From CBDFHF01 sp965247565 (GTDB taxonomy: Bacteria; Pseudomonadota; Gammaproteobacteria; Methylococcales; Methylomonadaceae), in contig CBDFHF010000003.1 of NCBI GenBank assembly GCA_965247565.1, positions 1,550,001 to 1,614,000 on the forward strand: 64,000 bases of DNA. The letters are read 5' to 3'. Made by a program: the position numbers and the translations under genes. Below the pieces are notes generated by a model. The model was not told the origin of the DNA, searched no databases, and saw only the letters and a program-made list of their open reading frames with translations. Position 1 is the first letter of the stretch. Every line of letters starts with the position of its first letter. Positions 53,944 through 63,378 of the stretch are shown piece by piece.

Positions 53944-54531
53944 TTAAGAAATTGCCTTGTTACGACGTGAGTGAGACAACCAGCCCATCAAACTAGAACT
54001 GAACAACCAAACGGCCGCAGGAACAGGAACTACAGTAGTGGAAGCAGCTTGCGCTTGCAGATTATAGGAAAAATCAGTACTGCCACCGCCTGTGAAGGAA
54101 AAATCACTGAATCCACCTACGGCTGCTATGTATTGGCCTGGTGCAGCAATGGTAAGTTGCAAGAAAGCATCATATCCTGCGCCTGCATCATCATCGTAGT
54201 TCAATAGCGTGCCGTTCGTGCCAAACAACCCTAAAATGGGATCATCACCAAATGTTGGGCCATCAGGCGTAAACACATTTAAGGTTAAAGTTATTGGTGC
54301 AGTGACATCGAAGCTGTAAAAATCGGCATTACTGTCATCATTAATTAAACCGCCATACACAGAGCCGCGAAACCCAAATACATTGATAAGTGCTTGGCTA
54401 CTCAAATTTCCAACGTATTGGGCAGTCGCGTAGGTCGAGTTATCAGCATTAAGATCCTCTACGGCCGCCTGGGCGCCAGAGGTCATTAGGCCTAATATTA
54501 CCGAGGCCAATAGTTTTTTGCTTGATTTCAT
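53944..54531 (-). CDS. PEP-CTERM-like secreted protein (VPVPAAVWLF sorting signal)
   Basis: 195 residues. Signal peptide about 1-22 (MKSSKKLLASVILGLMTSGA). The body, about 23-160, is a beta-rich domain with aspartate clusters (NDDSNADFYSFDV, LLNYDDDAGAGYDAFLQL) and resembles the pre-peptidase C-terminal type of fold. The C-terminus has VPVPAAVWLFSSSLMGWL followed by SHSRRNK, a PEP-CTERM variant recognised by exosortase. Such proteins are cut and released or anchored at the cell surface, often with exopolysaccharide. No exosortase gene is in the window. Confidence 0.85.
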   Translation of the reverse strand: MKSSKKLLASVILGLMTSGAQAAVEDLNADNSTYATAQYVGNLSSQALINVFGFRGSVYGGLINDDSNADFYSFDVTAPITLTLNVFTPDGPTFGDDPILGLFGTNGTLLNYDDDAGAGYDAFLQLTIAAPGQYIAAVGGFSDFSFTGGGSTDFSYNLQAQAASTTVVPVPAAVWLFSSSLMGWLSHSRRNKAIS

Positions 54532-54908
54532 AAGGAGTCCTTTGTTGAGGGATGAATGACTAATAATTACATCAGAGGGTTTAGTTTTTAACTACTGAAG
54601 GGATTGCTCTCAGTATTTAAAAAAGCAAAAATTGAGCCATAATATAATTGTCAATAAATTTCAATTACTTATATTATTTTTGGACATGGATTGTTAGGTT
54701 TTTTGGGCTAAGTGTAAAGATTTGTGACAGTTACAATGTGGCACGATAAGATGTGCAAGCCGGGGAGCGGAGGTGTTAAAAATTGACATTTATTAAATCG
54801 ACTATGCAATGTCGCTCTTTATTTTGCCCATTCTGAACTAGACTTTAGTAACAATTAGAAATAAACACGTCACTCGAATAAATCTGTCTTTGCCTGCGTA
54901 AATTAACA
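54532..54908. other. Intergenic region between divergent genes
   Basis: 377 AT-rich bases between the PEP-CTERM-like gene and the HD-GYP gene. A minus-strand AAGGACTCCTTATG-type site begins the first gene. TTTGTGACAG near 54719 resembles one Pho half-site but lacks its partner. No gene, RNA or clear hairpin is seen. Confidence 0.45.
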
Positions 54909-56180
54909 ATGAATGATGATGACAATATTTTCTTAAGCTCGTCGCCTATCCTTAAAAAGATTGATGTGAATGATCTCAAGGAAGGCATGTATGTTTCCAA
55001 GCTGGATAGACCTTGGCTGGAAAGTACTTTTCTGTTTCAGGGTTTTATACTGAAAAATCAGGCAGATATAAATGCGGTTAAAGAGCAGTGCAAGTTTGTT
55101 TTTATTGATGAGCTGAAGCAAGATAAAACACTTATTATCGAGAATAGAAAAATAAATTATTCGCAATCCTGGCTAGATTCGCCCCCGCCTCAAAAAACGG
55201 CTACTTTTGAAAAAGAGATCGAAAATAGCAGTGAGGTACATCGGGAAACCAGTAGTTTAGTCAAAAGTTTTATGCAGGAAATAAGGCTGGGTGGCAGTAT
55301 TAATGTCACTTTGGCTAAAAAAGCTATCGCTGAGTGCGTTGACAGCGTGTTGAGAGCTCCTGATGCTTTGTTGTGGATGACCCAACTGAAAAACCGAGAT
55401 CTCTATACATCTCAGCACAGTATGAACGTGGCTATTTTTGCGATTGCATTGGGTCGGCATCTTAATCTTCCTGTTGAAGACCTCAATAATCTAGGCCTAT
55501 GTGGCATGATGCATGATATGGGTAAAATGCGCATTCCGCTAGAAATTTTAAATAAGCCAGGCAAATTTACCCCGGAAGAGTTAAAAATTATGCAGAGTCA
55601 CGCCGAATTGGGCTGGCGATTATTGATGAGTAGTCATGATTTGTATCCCGGTGCGATTGAAGTGGCGTACAGTCATCATGAATGTATTGACGGCTCTGGC
55701 TATCCTCGTGGTTTAACCGGTGAACAAACGACGCCGTTTACAAAAATGGTAACTATTGTCGATATGTATGATGCCATTACCAGTGATCGGGTTTATCAGC
55801 AAGGCCGAACGCATCTTGAAGCCATCAGCATAATGACCAAACTTTGTGGCACTCAGCTGGATTCCGGGCTAACTTATAAATTTATTGAATGTTTGGGTAT
55901 TTACCCACCTGGCAGCGTGGTGGAAATGACTAATGGCGAAATCGCTATCGTTGCTGAAGTCAATCCAAAACAAAAAATTAAGCCTAAAATAATTTTGTTG
56001 CTGGACGAAAATAAACAGCCTAGGCGTGAACGTATCGTTGATTTATCCAAAATGGATTTAGATGCGAGCGGGAAATCGTATGGCATCAGAAAAATTATCA
56101 GAGCCGACCAATACGGCATCGATTTGAATAAATATTACCAAAATGGCTTGATTGAAAAAGCTATCGCATCAATGTCATAA
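54909..56180 (+). CDS. HD-GYP cyclic di-GMP phosphodiesterase with DUF3391
   Basis: 423 residues. A DUF3391-like N-terminal domain (about 15-75, VNDLKEGMYVSKLDRPWLES) precedes an HD-GYP domain from about 150 to 345. The metal-binding HD pair is H202-D203 in MMHDMGKMRIP, and the GYP motif is G264-Y265-P266 in IDGSGYPRG; HHECIDG, SHAELGWRLL and IVDMYDAITSDR complete the site. This family degrades c-di-GMP and so controls motility or biofilm. No receiver domain is present, so the input is probably through DUF3391. A 41-base palindrome lies 88 bases downstream. Confidence 0.92.
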   Translation: MNDDDNIFLSSSPILKKIDVNDLKEGMYVSKLDRPWLESTFLFQGFILKNQADINAVKEQCKFVFIDELKQDKTLIIENRKINYSQSWLDSPPPQKTATFEKEIENSSEVHRETSSLVKSFMQEIRLGGSINVTLAKKAIAECVDSVLRAPDALLWMTQLKNRDLYTSQHSMNVAIFAIALGRHLNLPVEDLNNLGLCGMMHDMGKMRIPLEILNKPGKFTPEELKIMQSHAELGWRLLMSSHDLYPGAIEVAYSHHECIDGSGYPRGLTGEQTTPFTKMVTIVDMYDAITSDRVYQQGRTHLEAISIMTKLCGTQLDSGLTYKFIECLGIYPPGSVVEMTNGEIAIVAEVNPKQKIKPKIILLLDENKQPRRERIVDLSKMDLDASGKSYGIRKIIRADQYGIDLNKYYQNGLIEKAIASMS

Positions 56181-56267
56181 ACTTAATCTGATCGCCTGAT
56201 TGCAAATTAGGCGAGTCTCCTGCCGCTTTACTGTTCGGCTAAACTCCCAAACCTGTCATTTAGGGTC

Positions 56268-56308
56268 ACCGGTTCAAAACAACCAGTCACTGGTTGTTTT
56301 GAACCGGT
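56268..56308. terminator. 41-base perfect palindrome downstream of the HD-GYP gene
   Basis: ACCGGTTCAAAACAACCAGT is followed by one C and then its exact reverse complement. The RNA would fold into a stem of about 19 bp. TACTGTTTTCTTTTTC follows, so transcription could end here. It lies between the HD-GYP and SulP genes. The arm length is well beyond most terminators. Confidence 0.6.
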
Positions 56309-56445
56309 TACTGTTTTCTTTTTCAATATTTTTTCCGCGCTACTAAAGTAAAAACACTTAATAACCATTGGTTTATAGAAAATAATTGGCTTTGGCATGC
56401 TTATCGCTTCTAGTTGGTTAACTGTCTTTAAACAATGGGTTTTGT

Positions 56446-58128
56446 ATGTCTGGAATGTCTATATCAATGTCGCCAAAAACTGGCTTAGCTGGGCTAGCAC
56501 AAAACTGGCGTAGTGATTTGTTATCCGGTTTTTTGGTGTTTTTAATTGCCTTGCCGTTGTGTCTTGGTATATCGATGGCCTCAGGCTTTCCACCATCAGC
56601 CGGAATTATCACAGCTATCATTGGTGGAGTAGTGGTTTCACGCATCAATGGTTCGTTTATGACTGTCAACGGCCCAGCTGCCGGGTTGATTGTGGTGGTA
56701 CTGAGTGCTGTACAAAATCTGGGTGCAGGCGATGCTATGGCGGGCTATCGTTATACGCTGGCGGCAATAGTGGTGGCCAGTATTGTGCAGATTCTGATGG
56801 GTTATTTTAAGGCGGGTCGGTTAAGTTCGTTTTTTCCGGTTTCGGTCGTACACGGCATGTTAGCGGCGATCGGTATTATCATTATGACCAAGCAAATTCA
56901 CGTCATGCTCGGGGCAACTCCGGCTTCCGGCAGTTTGTTTGCAACCATGACCCAAATTCCTCACAGTCTTGTTAATCCCAATCATGAGATAGCTATTATC
57001 GGCATTACCGGGTTGGTCATTCTGATTGTTTGGTCGATGATTAAAAATCCTACTTTAAAAATGATACCGGCACCACTGATTGTAGTGTTAGTGGGCATGG
57101 GCTTAGCACGGTATTTTGACCTTGAGCATGAACATATGTATTTGTTTCTGCCCGATGCCACTTTTTTACCACATCATGAAGAAACGGTTGGACCTAAATT
57201 TCTGGTAGCGATTTCCGAAAATTTTATGTCCAGTTTTTATTTTCCTGATTTTTCAAAATTTGCCTCGACACAGTTTTGGGAGGCAGTGCTTAGCATTAGT
57301 TTGGTCGGTAGTCTTGAGAGCTTACTCAGTGCGATGGCTGTTGATAAATTAGATCCGTATAAACGACACACTAATTTAGATAAAGATTTAACGGCAGTCG
57401 GCATAGGCAATTTGCTAGCAGGATTGGTGGGAGGTTTGCCCATGATTGCGGAGATCGTGCGGAGTTCAGCGAATGTCAATAATGGCGGCAAGACAGGTTG
57501 GGCAAATTTTTTCCACGGTATTTTGCTGTTGCTGTTTGTGGCGTTGTTTCCCCGTCTGATCCACAGTATTCCCTTGGCTGCGTTGGCAGCTTTGCTGGTT
57601 TACACAGGATTTCGTTTAGCCTCACCCAGGGAGTTTGCCAAAGCCATGGGTGTCGGTAAAGAACAGTTATTTATGTTTGTAGTAACGGTGATAGGTGTAT
57701 TGGCCACAGATTTGCTCATTGGGGTGGCACTGGGCATTATCGCTAAGTTCGCTATTCATATGCTGCGTGGCGTGCGCTTTAACAATCTGTTCAAAATTCA
57801 TTTTGTTATTGAACCTAAAGATGAAAAAACCGTGGTCGTTGCTATTGTCGGTTCCGCCATTTTTTCCAATTTTATGGCGTTAAAGACTGCTCTGACAACA
57901 ATTGAACCGGGTAAAAAAATTATTTTTCAGCTTAATAATGCTTATATGTTGGATCACACTGTTATGGAGTTCTTGCATGATTTTCAGCATTACTACCAAG
58001 GGCAGGGCGGGCAATGTATTTATTTGGGTATGGAAACGCATGATGCTTACTCAGAACATCCTTTGGCGGTACGCAAAATGAAACCGGACAATATGAGTCG
58101 GCGTAAAAGCGATCATTACGGCGTTTAA
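56446..58128 (+). CDS. SulP-family anion transporter (probable bicarbonate transporter)
   Basis: 560-residue membrane protein with about twelve helices. The SulP core runs from LLSGFLVFLIALPLCLGISMA through AAIIGGVVVSRINGSFMTVNGP to ASLSALAA-like segments, with the family pattern SFFPVSVVHGMLAAIGIII. A short C-terminal part (about 455-540) resembles STAS, though weak. SulP proteins carry sulfate, bicarbonate or other anions. The DabA and DabB genes start 24 bases later on the same strand, which favours bicarbonate. No sulfate-assimilation gene is adjacent. Confidence 0.85.
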   Translation: MSGMSISMSPKTGLAGLAQNWRSDLLSGFLVFLIALPLCLGISMASGFPPSAGIITAIIGGVVVSRINGSFMTVNGPAAGLIVVVLSAVQNLGAGDAMAGYRYTLAAIVVASIVQILMGYFKAGRLSSFFPVSVVHGMLAAIGIIIMTKQIHVMLGATPASGSLFATMTQIPHSLVNPNHEIAIIGITGLVILIVWSMIKNPTLKMIPAPLIVVLVGMGLARYFDLEHEHMYLFLPDATFLPHHEETVGPKFLVAISENFMSSFYFPDFSKFASTQFWEAVLSISLVGSLESLLSAMAVDKLDPYKRHTNLDKDLTAVGIGNLLAGLVGGLPMIAEIVRSSANVNNGGKTGWANFFHGILLLLFVALFPRLIHSIPLAALAALLVYTGFRLASPREFAKAMGVGKEQLFMFVVTVIGVLATDLLIGVALGIIAKFAIHMLRGVRFNNLFKIHFVIEPKDEKTVVVAIVGSAIFSNFMALKTALTTIEPGKKIIFQLNNAYMLDHTVMEFLHDFQHYYQGQGGQCIYLGMETHDAYSEHPLAVRKMKPDNMSRRKSDHYGV

Positions 58129-58152
58129 AACCATACATTTAAGGGAATTCAA

Positions 58153-60696
58153 ATGAAAGCAGCTCAGTTTGATCTGGATGTGTCGATTGACCATCTCTCA
58201 CATTGGTTACCCGTGCAGGGTCCGATCAAGGATTTTGTGCACCACAATACGTTGCATGCGGTTCAACATTATCCTTTTCACAAAGGCGTGGCCATCGCCG
58301 CCAAAGTGTTTGGTGCTCGTAGTTACTTGGCATTGACAGAATACCAAACCTTGCATAAAACCGGACGTATCAAGGATTTTGCTATCGATTGGGCGATTAA
58401 GCATTCCGAGTTTATAAATCATCCACAACTGCGAGAAAAATTATTTGCCACCGACAGCACCGACCATTATCCCCCGGTGTCTTTGGCTAATCATGGCATC
58501 CGTAATAGTTGGCTGACCCATCTGGAAATCGATCTAAATTCTCTGGTGCATCCAATTATTTTTCGACTGTTAGCGAGCTTTTTGGATCAGGGCATTAGCA
58601 GCTGGACACTCGCTAAAATCGACGAGTCATTTTTAGCGTGTGTCTGGCGACTGACACAAAATAGCCTGTTGCCGCTGTATCCATTTAATGAAGCAGCTAT
58701 TCGAGATTTGCTGAATCAAAGCCCTGATGATCTGGTTTCGATCTGCTTGCAACGGATTGTCGGTGACCAGTCGTTATATGAGCAGTACCTGTTAGAAATG
58801 TTACTCGCTCATCCCGGCTGGGCGGGCATGGTACGCCTTATCGAGCTTAATCCTAAAGCATTGTTGGAACCTCGCCGGATTACCCTGAAAGAACTGATTG
58901 CTGTAGAGCTGCTCGCGGAACTGGCAATCTTGGGTAAAAAAACAGGTGACAATTTTATTACCGTTGCGCAAACGCCGCACGCTGCCGATATTCCGTTATT
59001 AAGCGATTACGAAGCCAAAGCAACCGTACCGCTGCCGCTAAAAGTGTGGCATGAAGCGATGGAATATTCACTGCATACCGAGTTATTGTTTGCGCTAAAG
59101 GCAACGGGCGTTCCGATAAAGCCCAAAGAACCGCCGATTGCACAGGCATTTTTTTGTATCGATGACAGGGAATGCTCGTTGCGCCGCTATTTGGAAGAAC
59201 TTAATCCTGCCATCGAAACATTTGGGGCTGCCGGATTTTTTGGTATTGATTTCCTGTATCAGGGTTTCGATGACGCTTACCCAGTTGCCCAATGTCCAAA
59301 TATTTTAACTCCCAAACATTTGATCATGGAGTCAAACTTGCGACCGGAAACGGAGAAAAATAACGTCACCGGCGGCTTTTCTAATCTACACATCAAGCCG
59401 CACTCTCTCTTTAAAGGCTGGTTGTTTACCCAAATTTTGGGTATGGGTTACGCAGCACGAATGATCTGGGATGTATTTCGACCCAGTTCGCAGTTATTAA
59501 AAATCGAGAAATTGAGTGAAGTAGAAGCGCATACTCATTTGCATTTGCTTAGGGAAAGCGATGAGCCGAATAATGATGGTCAGTTGCTGGGATTTTCGGT
59601 GACTGAAATGGCCGACAAAATTGAGGGGTTGCTGCGTAATATCGGCCTGACTAAGCAATTTGCGCCACTCGTTGTTGTGGTTGCGCACGGTTCCAGTAGC
59701 ACTAATAACCCGCATTTTGCTGCTTACGATTGTGGTGCTTGTTCGGGAAAACCCGGTGCTCCGAACGCACGAGCCTTTGCCTGGATGGCTAATTATGAAC
59801 CCGTGCGGGATCTATTGCGGCAACGTGGTATTGATATTCCTGCTACCAGTTATTTTGTAGCGGCATTGCATAACACCAGTCGTGACGAAATCACATATTA
59901 CGACAAACATCTGTTTGCTCAGCACCCAGCAGATGTTTTACAGATTTTTCAAGAAACCATGCAGAAGGCCTTGCAGAAAAATGCTCTGGAACGCTGTCGC
60001 TGGTTTGAGTTAGGTCCGCAAACGCATGCTTTTGAAGAGGCGCATCGGCACGTTGCAACGCGAGCATCCTCGATATTTGAGCCGAGACCTGAGCTAAATC
60101 ATTCCAACAATCTTTATTGTGTCGTAGGAAGGCGCGCTTTAACACGGTATTTATTTCTTGATCGACGCTCTTTTCTGCATTCTTACAATCCCGAATCAGA
60201 TCCTGAAGGGCAAATCATTGTAAAAATTCTGTCGGCGATTATTCCGGTCTGCGGTGGTATTAATCTGGAGTATCTGTTCTCACGTATGGATAACTCGGTC
60301 TATGGCGCCGGTACTAAGCTACCGCATAACGTGATTGGCTTGCTGGGTGTGGCTAACGGTGTTGAAGGTGATTTACGTACTGGCTTACCGTCGCAAATGA
60401 TCGAAGTCCATGAGCCTGCGCGCTTACTGATTGTAATCGAGCAAAGTACGGAGATCGTGGATAAAGCCTTAGTCAAACTGGACGCTTCACTAAAAGAGTG
60501 GCTGGATAATAATTGGGTACGCTTGGCGGCATGTCATCCCGGTACCAATGAGTTGTTCTTTTACCATAGTGTAGGTTGGGAATCGGTTGATTTGCCCCCA
60601 AACAACGTGACCCCAACGGCTAATTGTTCTGAACACATAATTATTGGCCAGCGCTCAACGATCCCAGTGCATAGTTTGCGCAGGAGAGCCGCATGA
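58153..60696 (+). CDS. dabA: DabA-type inorganic carbon transporter subunit (DUF2309)
   Basis: 847-residue soluble zinc protein of the DUF2309 family. In Halothiobacillus the DAB complex takes up CO2 and traps it as bicarbonate through a carbonic-anhydrase-like zinc site. Matching residues here are C335 and D337 in FFCIDDREC, H512 in VVVAHGSSSTNNP and C527 in YDCGACSGKPGAPNAR. The 15-residue H-to-C spacing equals that of the Halothiobacillus protein. The N-terminus LSHWLPVQGPIKDFVHHNTL is also conserved. It ends in a 4-base ATGA overlap with dabB. Confidence 0.92.
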   Translation: MKAAQFDLDVSIDHLSHWLPVQGPIKDFVHHNTLHAVQHYPFHKGVAIAAKVFGARSYLALTEYQTLHKTGRIKDFAIDWAIKHSEFINHPQLREKLFATDSTDHYPPVSLANHGIRNSWLTHLEIDLNSLVHPIIFRLLASFLDQGISSWTLAKIDESFLACVWRLTQNSLLPLYPFNEAAIRDLLNQSPDDLVSICLQRIVGDQSLYEQYLLEMLLAHPGWAGMVRLIELNPKALLEPRRITLKELIAVELLAELAILGKKTGDNFITVAQTPHAADIPLLSDYEAKATVPLPLKVWHEAMEYSLHTELLFALKATGVPIKPKEPPIAQAFFCIDDRECSLRRYLEELNPAIETFGAAGFFGIDFLYQGFDDAYPVAQCPNILTPKHLIMESNLRPETEKNNVTGGFSNLHIKPHSLFKGWLFTQILGMGYAARMIWDVFRPSSQLLKIEKLSEVEAHTHLHLLRESDEPNNDGQLLGFSVTEMADKIEGLLRNIGLTKQFAPLVVVVAHGSSSTNNPHFAAYDCGACSGKPGAPNARAFAWMANYEPVRDLLRQRGIDIPATSYFVAALHNTSRDEITYYDKHLFAQHPADVLQIFQETMQKALQKNALERCRWFELGPQTHAFEEAHRHVATRASSIFEPRPELNHSNNLYCVVGRRALTRYLFLDRRSFLHSYNPESDPEGQIIVKILSAIIPVCGGINLEYLFSRMDNSVYGAGTKLPHNVIGLLGVANGVEGDLRTGLPSQMIEVHEPARLLIVIEQSTEIVDKALVKLDASLKEWLDNNWVRLAACHPGTNELFFYHSVGWESVDLPPNNVTPTANCSEHIIIGQRSTIPVHSLRRRAA

Positions 60697-62566
60697 ATAT
60701 GCTATTACTAGCCTGTGTTTTGTTGCCGCTAGTTGGGCTAGTAGCGATTGCATTACTGGGAACTAACGAAAACAAAATCTCGATCATTAGCTTCGGGATA
60801 ACCCATGCCATGGGCTTGAGTATTATTGCGTTGCTTGCACTTTGGGCTGGTAGCGGTTTTCTCGATCACGAGTTCGAATGGTTCATGCTCTATGAACATG
60901 GCAACTATCAATTTCCGATCCTGTTTTATTTTGATCGTATCGGTGCGGCTTATCTGTTTGCTGTCTGGGTGATTTTTTCGGTGATTGTGCGCTATTGCCG
61001 AAATTATCTGCATCGGGAAACCGGCTATAAACGTTTCTTTATGACCATTTTCGGTTTTGCGCTTGGCTTGAACATGGTCGTGTTGTCTGGCTCGATTGAT
61101 ATGCTATTTGCAGGCTGGGAAATAGTTGGCATCTCGTCATTTTTGTTGATCGCTTTTTATCGACATAGGGTACAGCCGGTGCGCAATGCTTTGAGGGCAT
61201 ATACGGTTTACCGATTTTGTGACATTGGTTTACTGCTGGGGGCGTGGATGAGTCATCTGCTATTTCATGAGAGCGATCATTTCAGTAATCTTTCTGTACT
61301 GTTTGAGCAAACAGCACCAGTGCCGGCTAGCTATCCTGCGCTCATGTTTATGTCGGTACTGATATTTATTGCGGCGTCCGGAAAATCGGCACAGTTTCCT
61401 TTCTGTTTCTGGCTGCCTAGAGCGATGGAAGGACCGACCCCATCTAGCGCAATTTTTTACGGTGCTTTATCGGTGCATTTGGGCGTGTTCTTGTTGCTAC
61501 GCACTGCGCCGATATGGAGTTACCACTATATGACGCGTACGGCACTGTTTAGTATTGGTTTATTGACTGTAGTGATAGCCAGTTTGTCTGAGAAAACCCA
61601 ATCAAACATTAAAGGGCAGGTAGCTTACGCTTCCATTACCCAAGTGGGGTTTATGTTTATGGAACTGGCGTTGGGCTTAGAAACATTAGTACTAGTGCAT
61701 TTTCTGGGCAATGCGTTTTTGCGTTGCTATCAGTTGCTTGTCTCGCCGTCCATTGTTGCCCACATGCTTCGAGTTGAAGGTGCTATCGATACCAACTTTG
61801 ATATCAAAAATACTCGGGTATCAAGTTATTTGCCGATATCGATACGCGATACGTTACCGGAAGTTTTGCAAAACACGCTTTATGTATTTGCGCTGCAAGA
61901 GGGCAATTTGGAAGTACTGGTGCGATCTCTGCTTTGGACGCCTCTGAAGCGTATGGGTGTAAAAATAAATAACTTGAATCCCTGGTTGAAAATGGTTTTT
62001 GGTATAGCGATTCCACTATGCTCGTGGTTTGTTTTCAAAAATGAGTTTATTAGCCTCACTTACCTGGCTGGGCCTGCCGCGTTGGCAATGGTAATGTTCT
62101 CTTTAAGTGCATTTAGTCAGAAACGTAGCTTTATTCATGTTTGGAATGCTGTCGCGTTAAGTGCTTTGTTGGCTGCTGTGGCGGTGTGGCTTTTACACCC
62201 GGATGCCTGGTCAGATATTGTGTTGTTTACTACCGGTATCATTCCATCATGGTTACTCGGCATTCTGGTGTTATGGAAATTGCCGAAAAAGCGCAGTTTC
62301 AAGAAACTACCTTTCGCCTACCGTGCCATGGCGGAAACCCATCCTCGATGGTCGCTATTATTGTTTATTAGTTTTCTTGGACTGGTCGGTTTTCCGATTA
62401 CACCGGCATTTATTGGTGAAGATTTGCTGCTCTATCATTCCAGTAGTCAGTATTCCTGGATTGGCGCTCTCATTGCCATTTGTTTTGTCATAAACGGTAT
62501 TGCCGCCGCGCGAGTATTTTTAAGGATATGTATGGGCAGACCCCTGGAAGTTGCAAGCTTGGATTA
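60693..62566 (+). CDS. dabB: DabB-type membrane subunit (NADH-quinone oxidoreductase L-like)
   Basis: 624-residue membrane protein with about fourteen helices, related to NuoL/MrpA-type proton-channel subunits but outside complex I. GWEIVGISSFLLIAFYRHR has the conserved glutamate in helix 5, and SGKSAQFPFCFWLPRAMEGPTPSSA carries the lysine-bearing channel motif. In the DAB pair it is thought to use the proton gradient to drive DabA. It overlaps dabA by 4 bases, so coupling is likely. It lacks most of the C-terminal lateral helix of NuoL. Confidence 0.9.
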
Positions 62567-62634
62567 GTGATTCGAGTTCTTACCCAAAAGGATTATCGCT
62601 GAAACTTTATATATACTTTAAAAGGGAAATGCGT

Positions 62635-63354
62635 ATGCTTAAAAAAGAAATAAAAATAATTGCCGGAGCCCTCGTATGGCTAAGTTCTGTTTTAGTAATG
62701 CCTGATGCGATAGCAGCTGATGATTTGTTGCAGGATGCTGGCAGTTGGCTGCAAATCATTGGTGAAGGTAGTTTGAAAGTAATTAATCCTAACCTTGAAA
62801 AAGGTCGGATCTGGTTGGAAGGGCAATCTCGTTTTGATGACAACTGCAATCATTGGTATCAAGGCATGGTGCGCGCCGCCGTGGGATATTCGCTTAGCGA
62901 TCGCGCAACGATCTGGGCGGGTTACACTTGGTTGCCCACGCAAAATATCGGTAAGCCTTATACCGCCCAGCAGGATGTATGGCCGGCATTCCGTTATGTG
63001 TTGCCTACCAGCTTAGGTACATTCAGTTTTCGAACCATGATAGAAAGTAACTTTATCAAGGGTGATGATGTGCGCTTCCGTCCTCGGCAGATGATTCGTT
63101 TTATGCATCCGTTCGACGCCGAACCGCGGTTAAATCTGATTGCTTGGGATGAGTTTTTTATTCGTGCTAATTCGACCCAATACGGTGGAAAATCCGGCTT
63201 TGATCAAAACCGGGTTTTTGCTGGGCTGGGTTGGTCTGTTAATAAAAATGTCAGAGCTGAACTGGGTTATCTAAATCAATATCTGGATGATGCAACTCAT
63301 ACGGATAACATAATGCATCACATGATTATGGGATCATTATTTATTAATTTTTAA
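62635..63354 (+). CDS. DUF2490-like outer-membrane barrel protein
   Basis: 239 residues from the ATG at 62635, chosen because AAAGGGA ends 7 bases before it; the ATG at 62629 is also possible. A signal peptide spans about 1-28 (ending MPDAIAAD). The rest alternates beta-strands (MVRAAVGYSLSDRATIWAGY, GLGWSVNKNVRAELGY) and ends in LFINF with a terminal phenylalanine, typical of outer-membrane barrels. It matches the DUF2490 pattern. It starts 68 bases after dabB and is probably in the same operon. A role as a porin for the DAB system is guesswork. Confidence 0.75.
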   Translation: MLKKEIKIIAGALVWLSSVLVMPDAIAADDLLQDAGSWLQIIGEGSLKVINPNLEKGRIWLEGQSRFDDNCNHWYQGMVRAAVGYSLSDRATIWAGYTWLPTQNIGKPYTAQQDVWPAFRYVLPTSLGTFSFRTMIESNFIKGDDVRFRPRQMIRFMHPFDAEPRLNLIAWDEFFIRANSTQYGGKSGFDQNRVFAGLGWSVNKNVRAELGYLNQYLDDATHTDNIMHHMIMGSLFINF

Positions 63355-63378
63355 GTTCTGGTCAGTGCAATACAGGTC

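Noticed and set aside
54719..54735. Pho box upstream of the HD-GYP gene
   Set aside because: Only one heptamer (CTGTCAC on the minus strand) matches; the second is absent.
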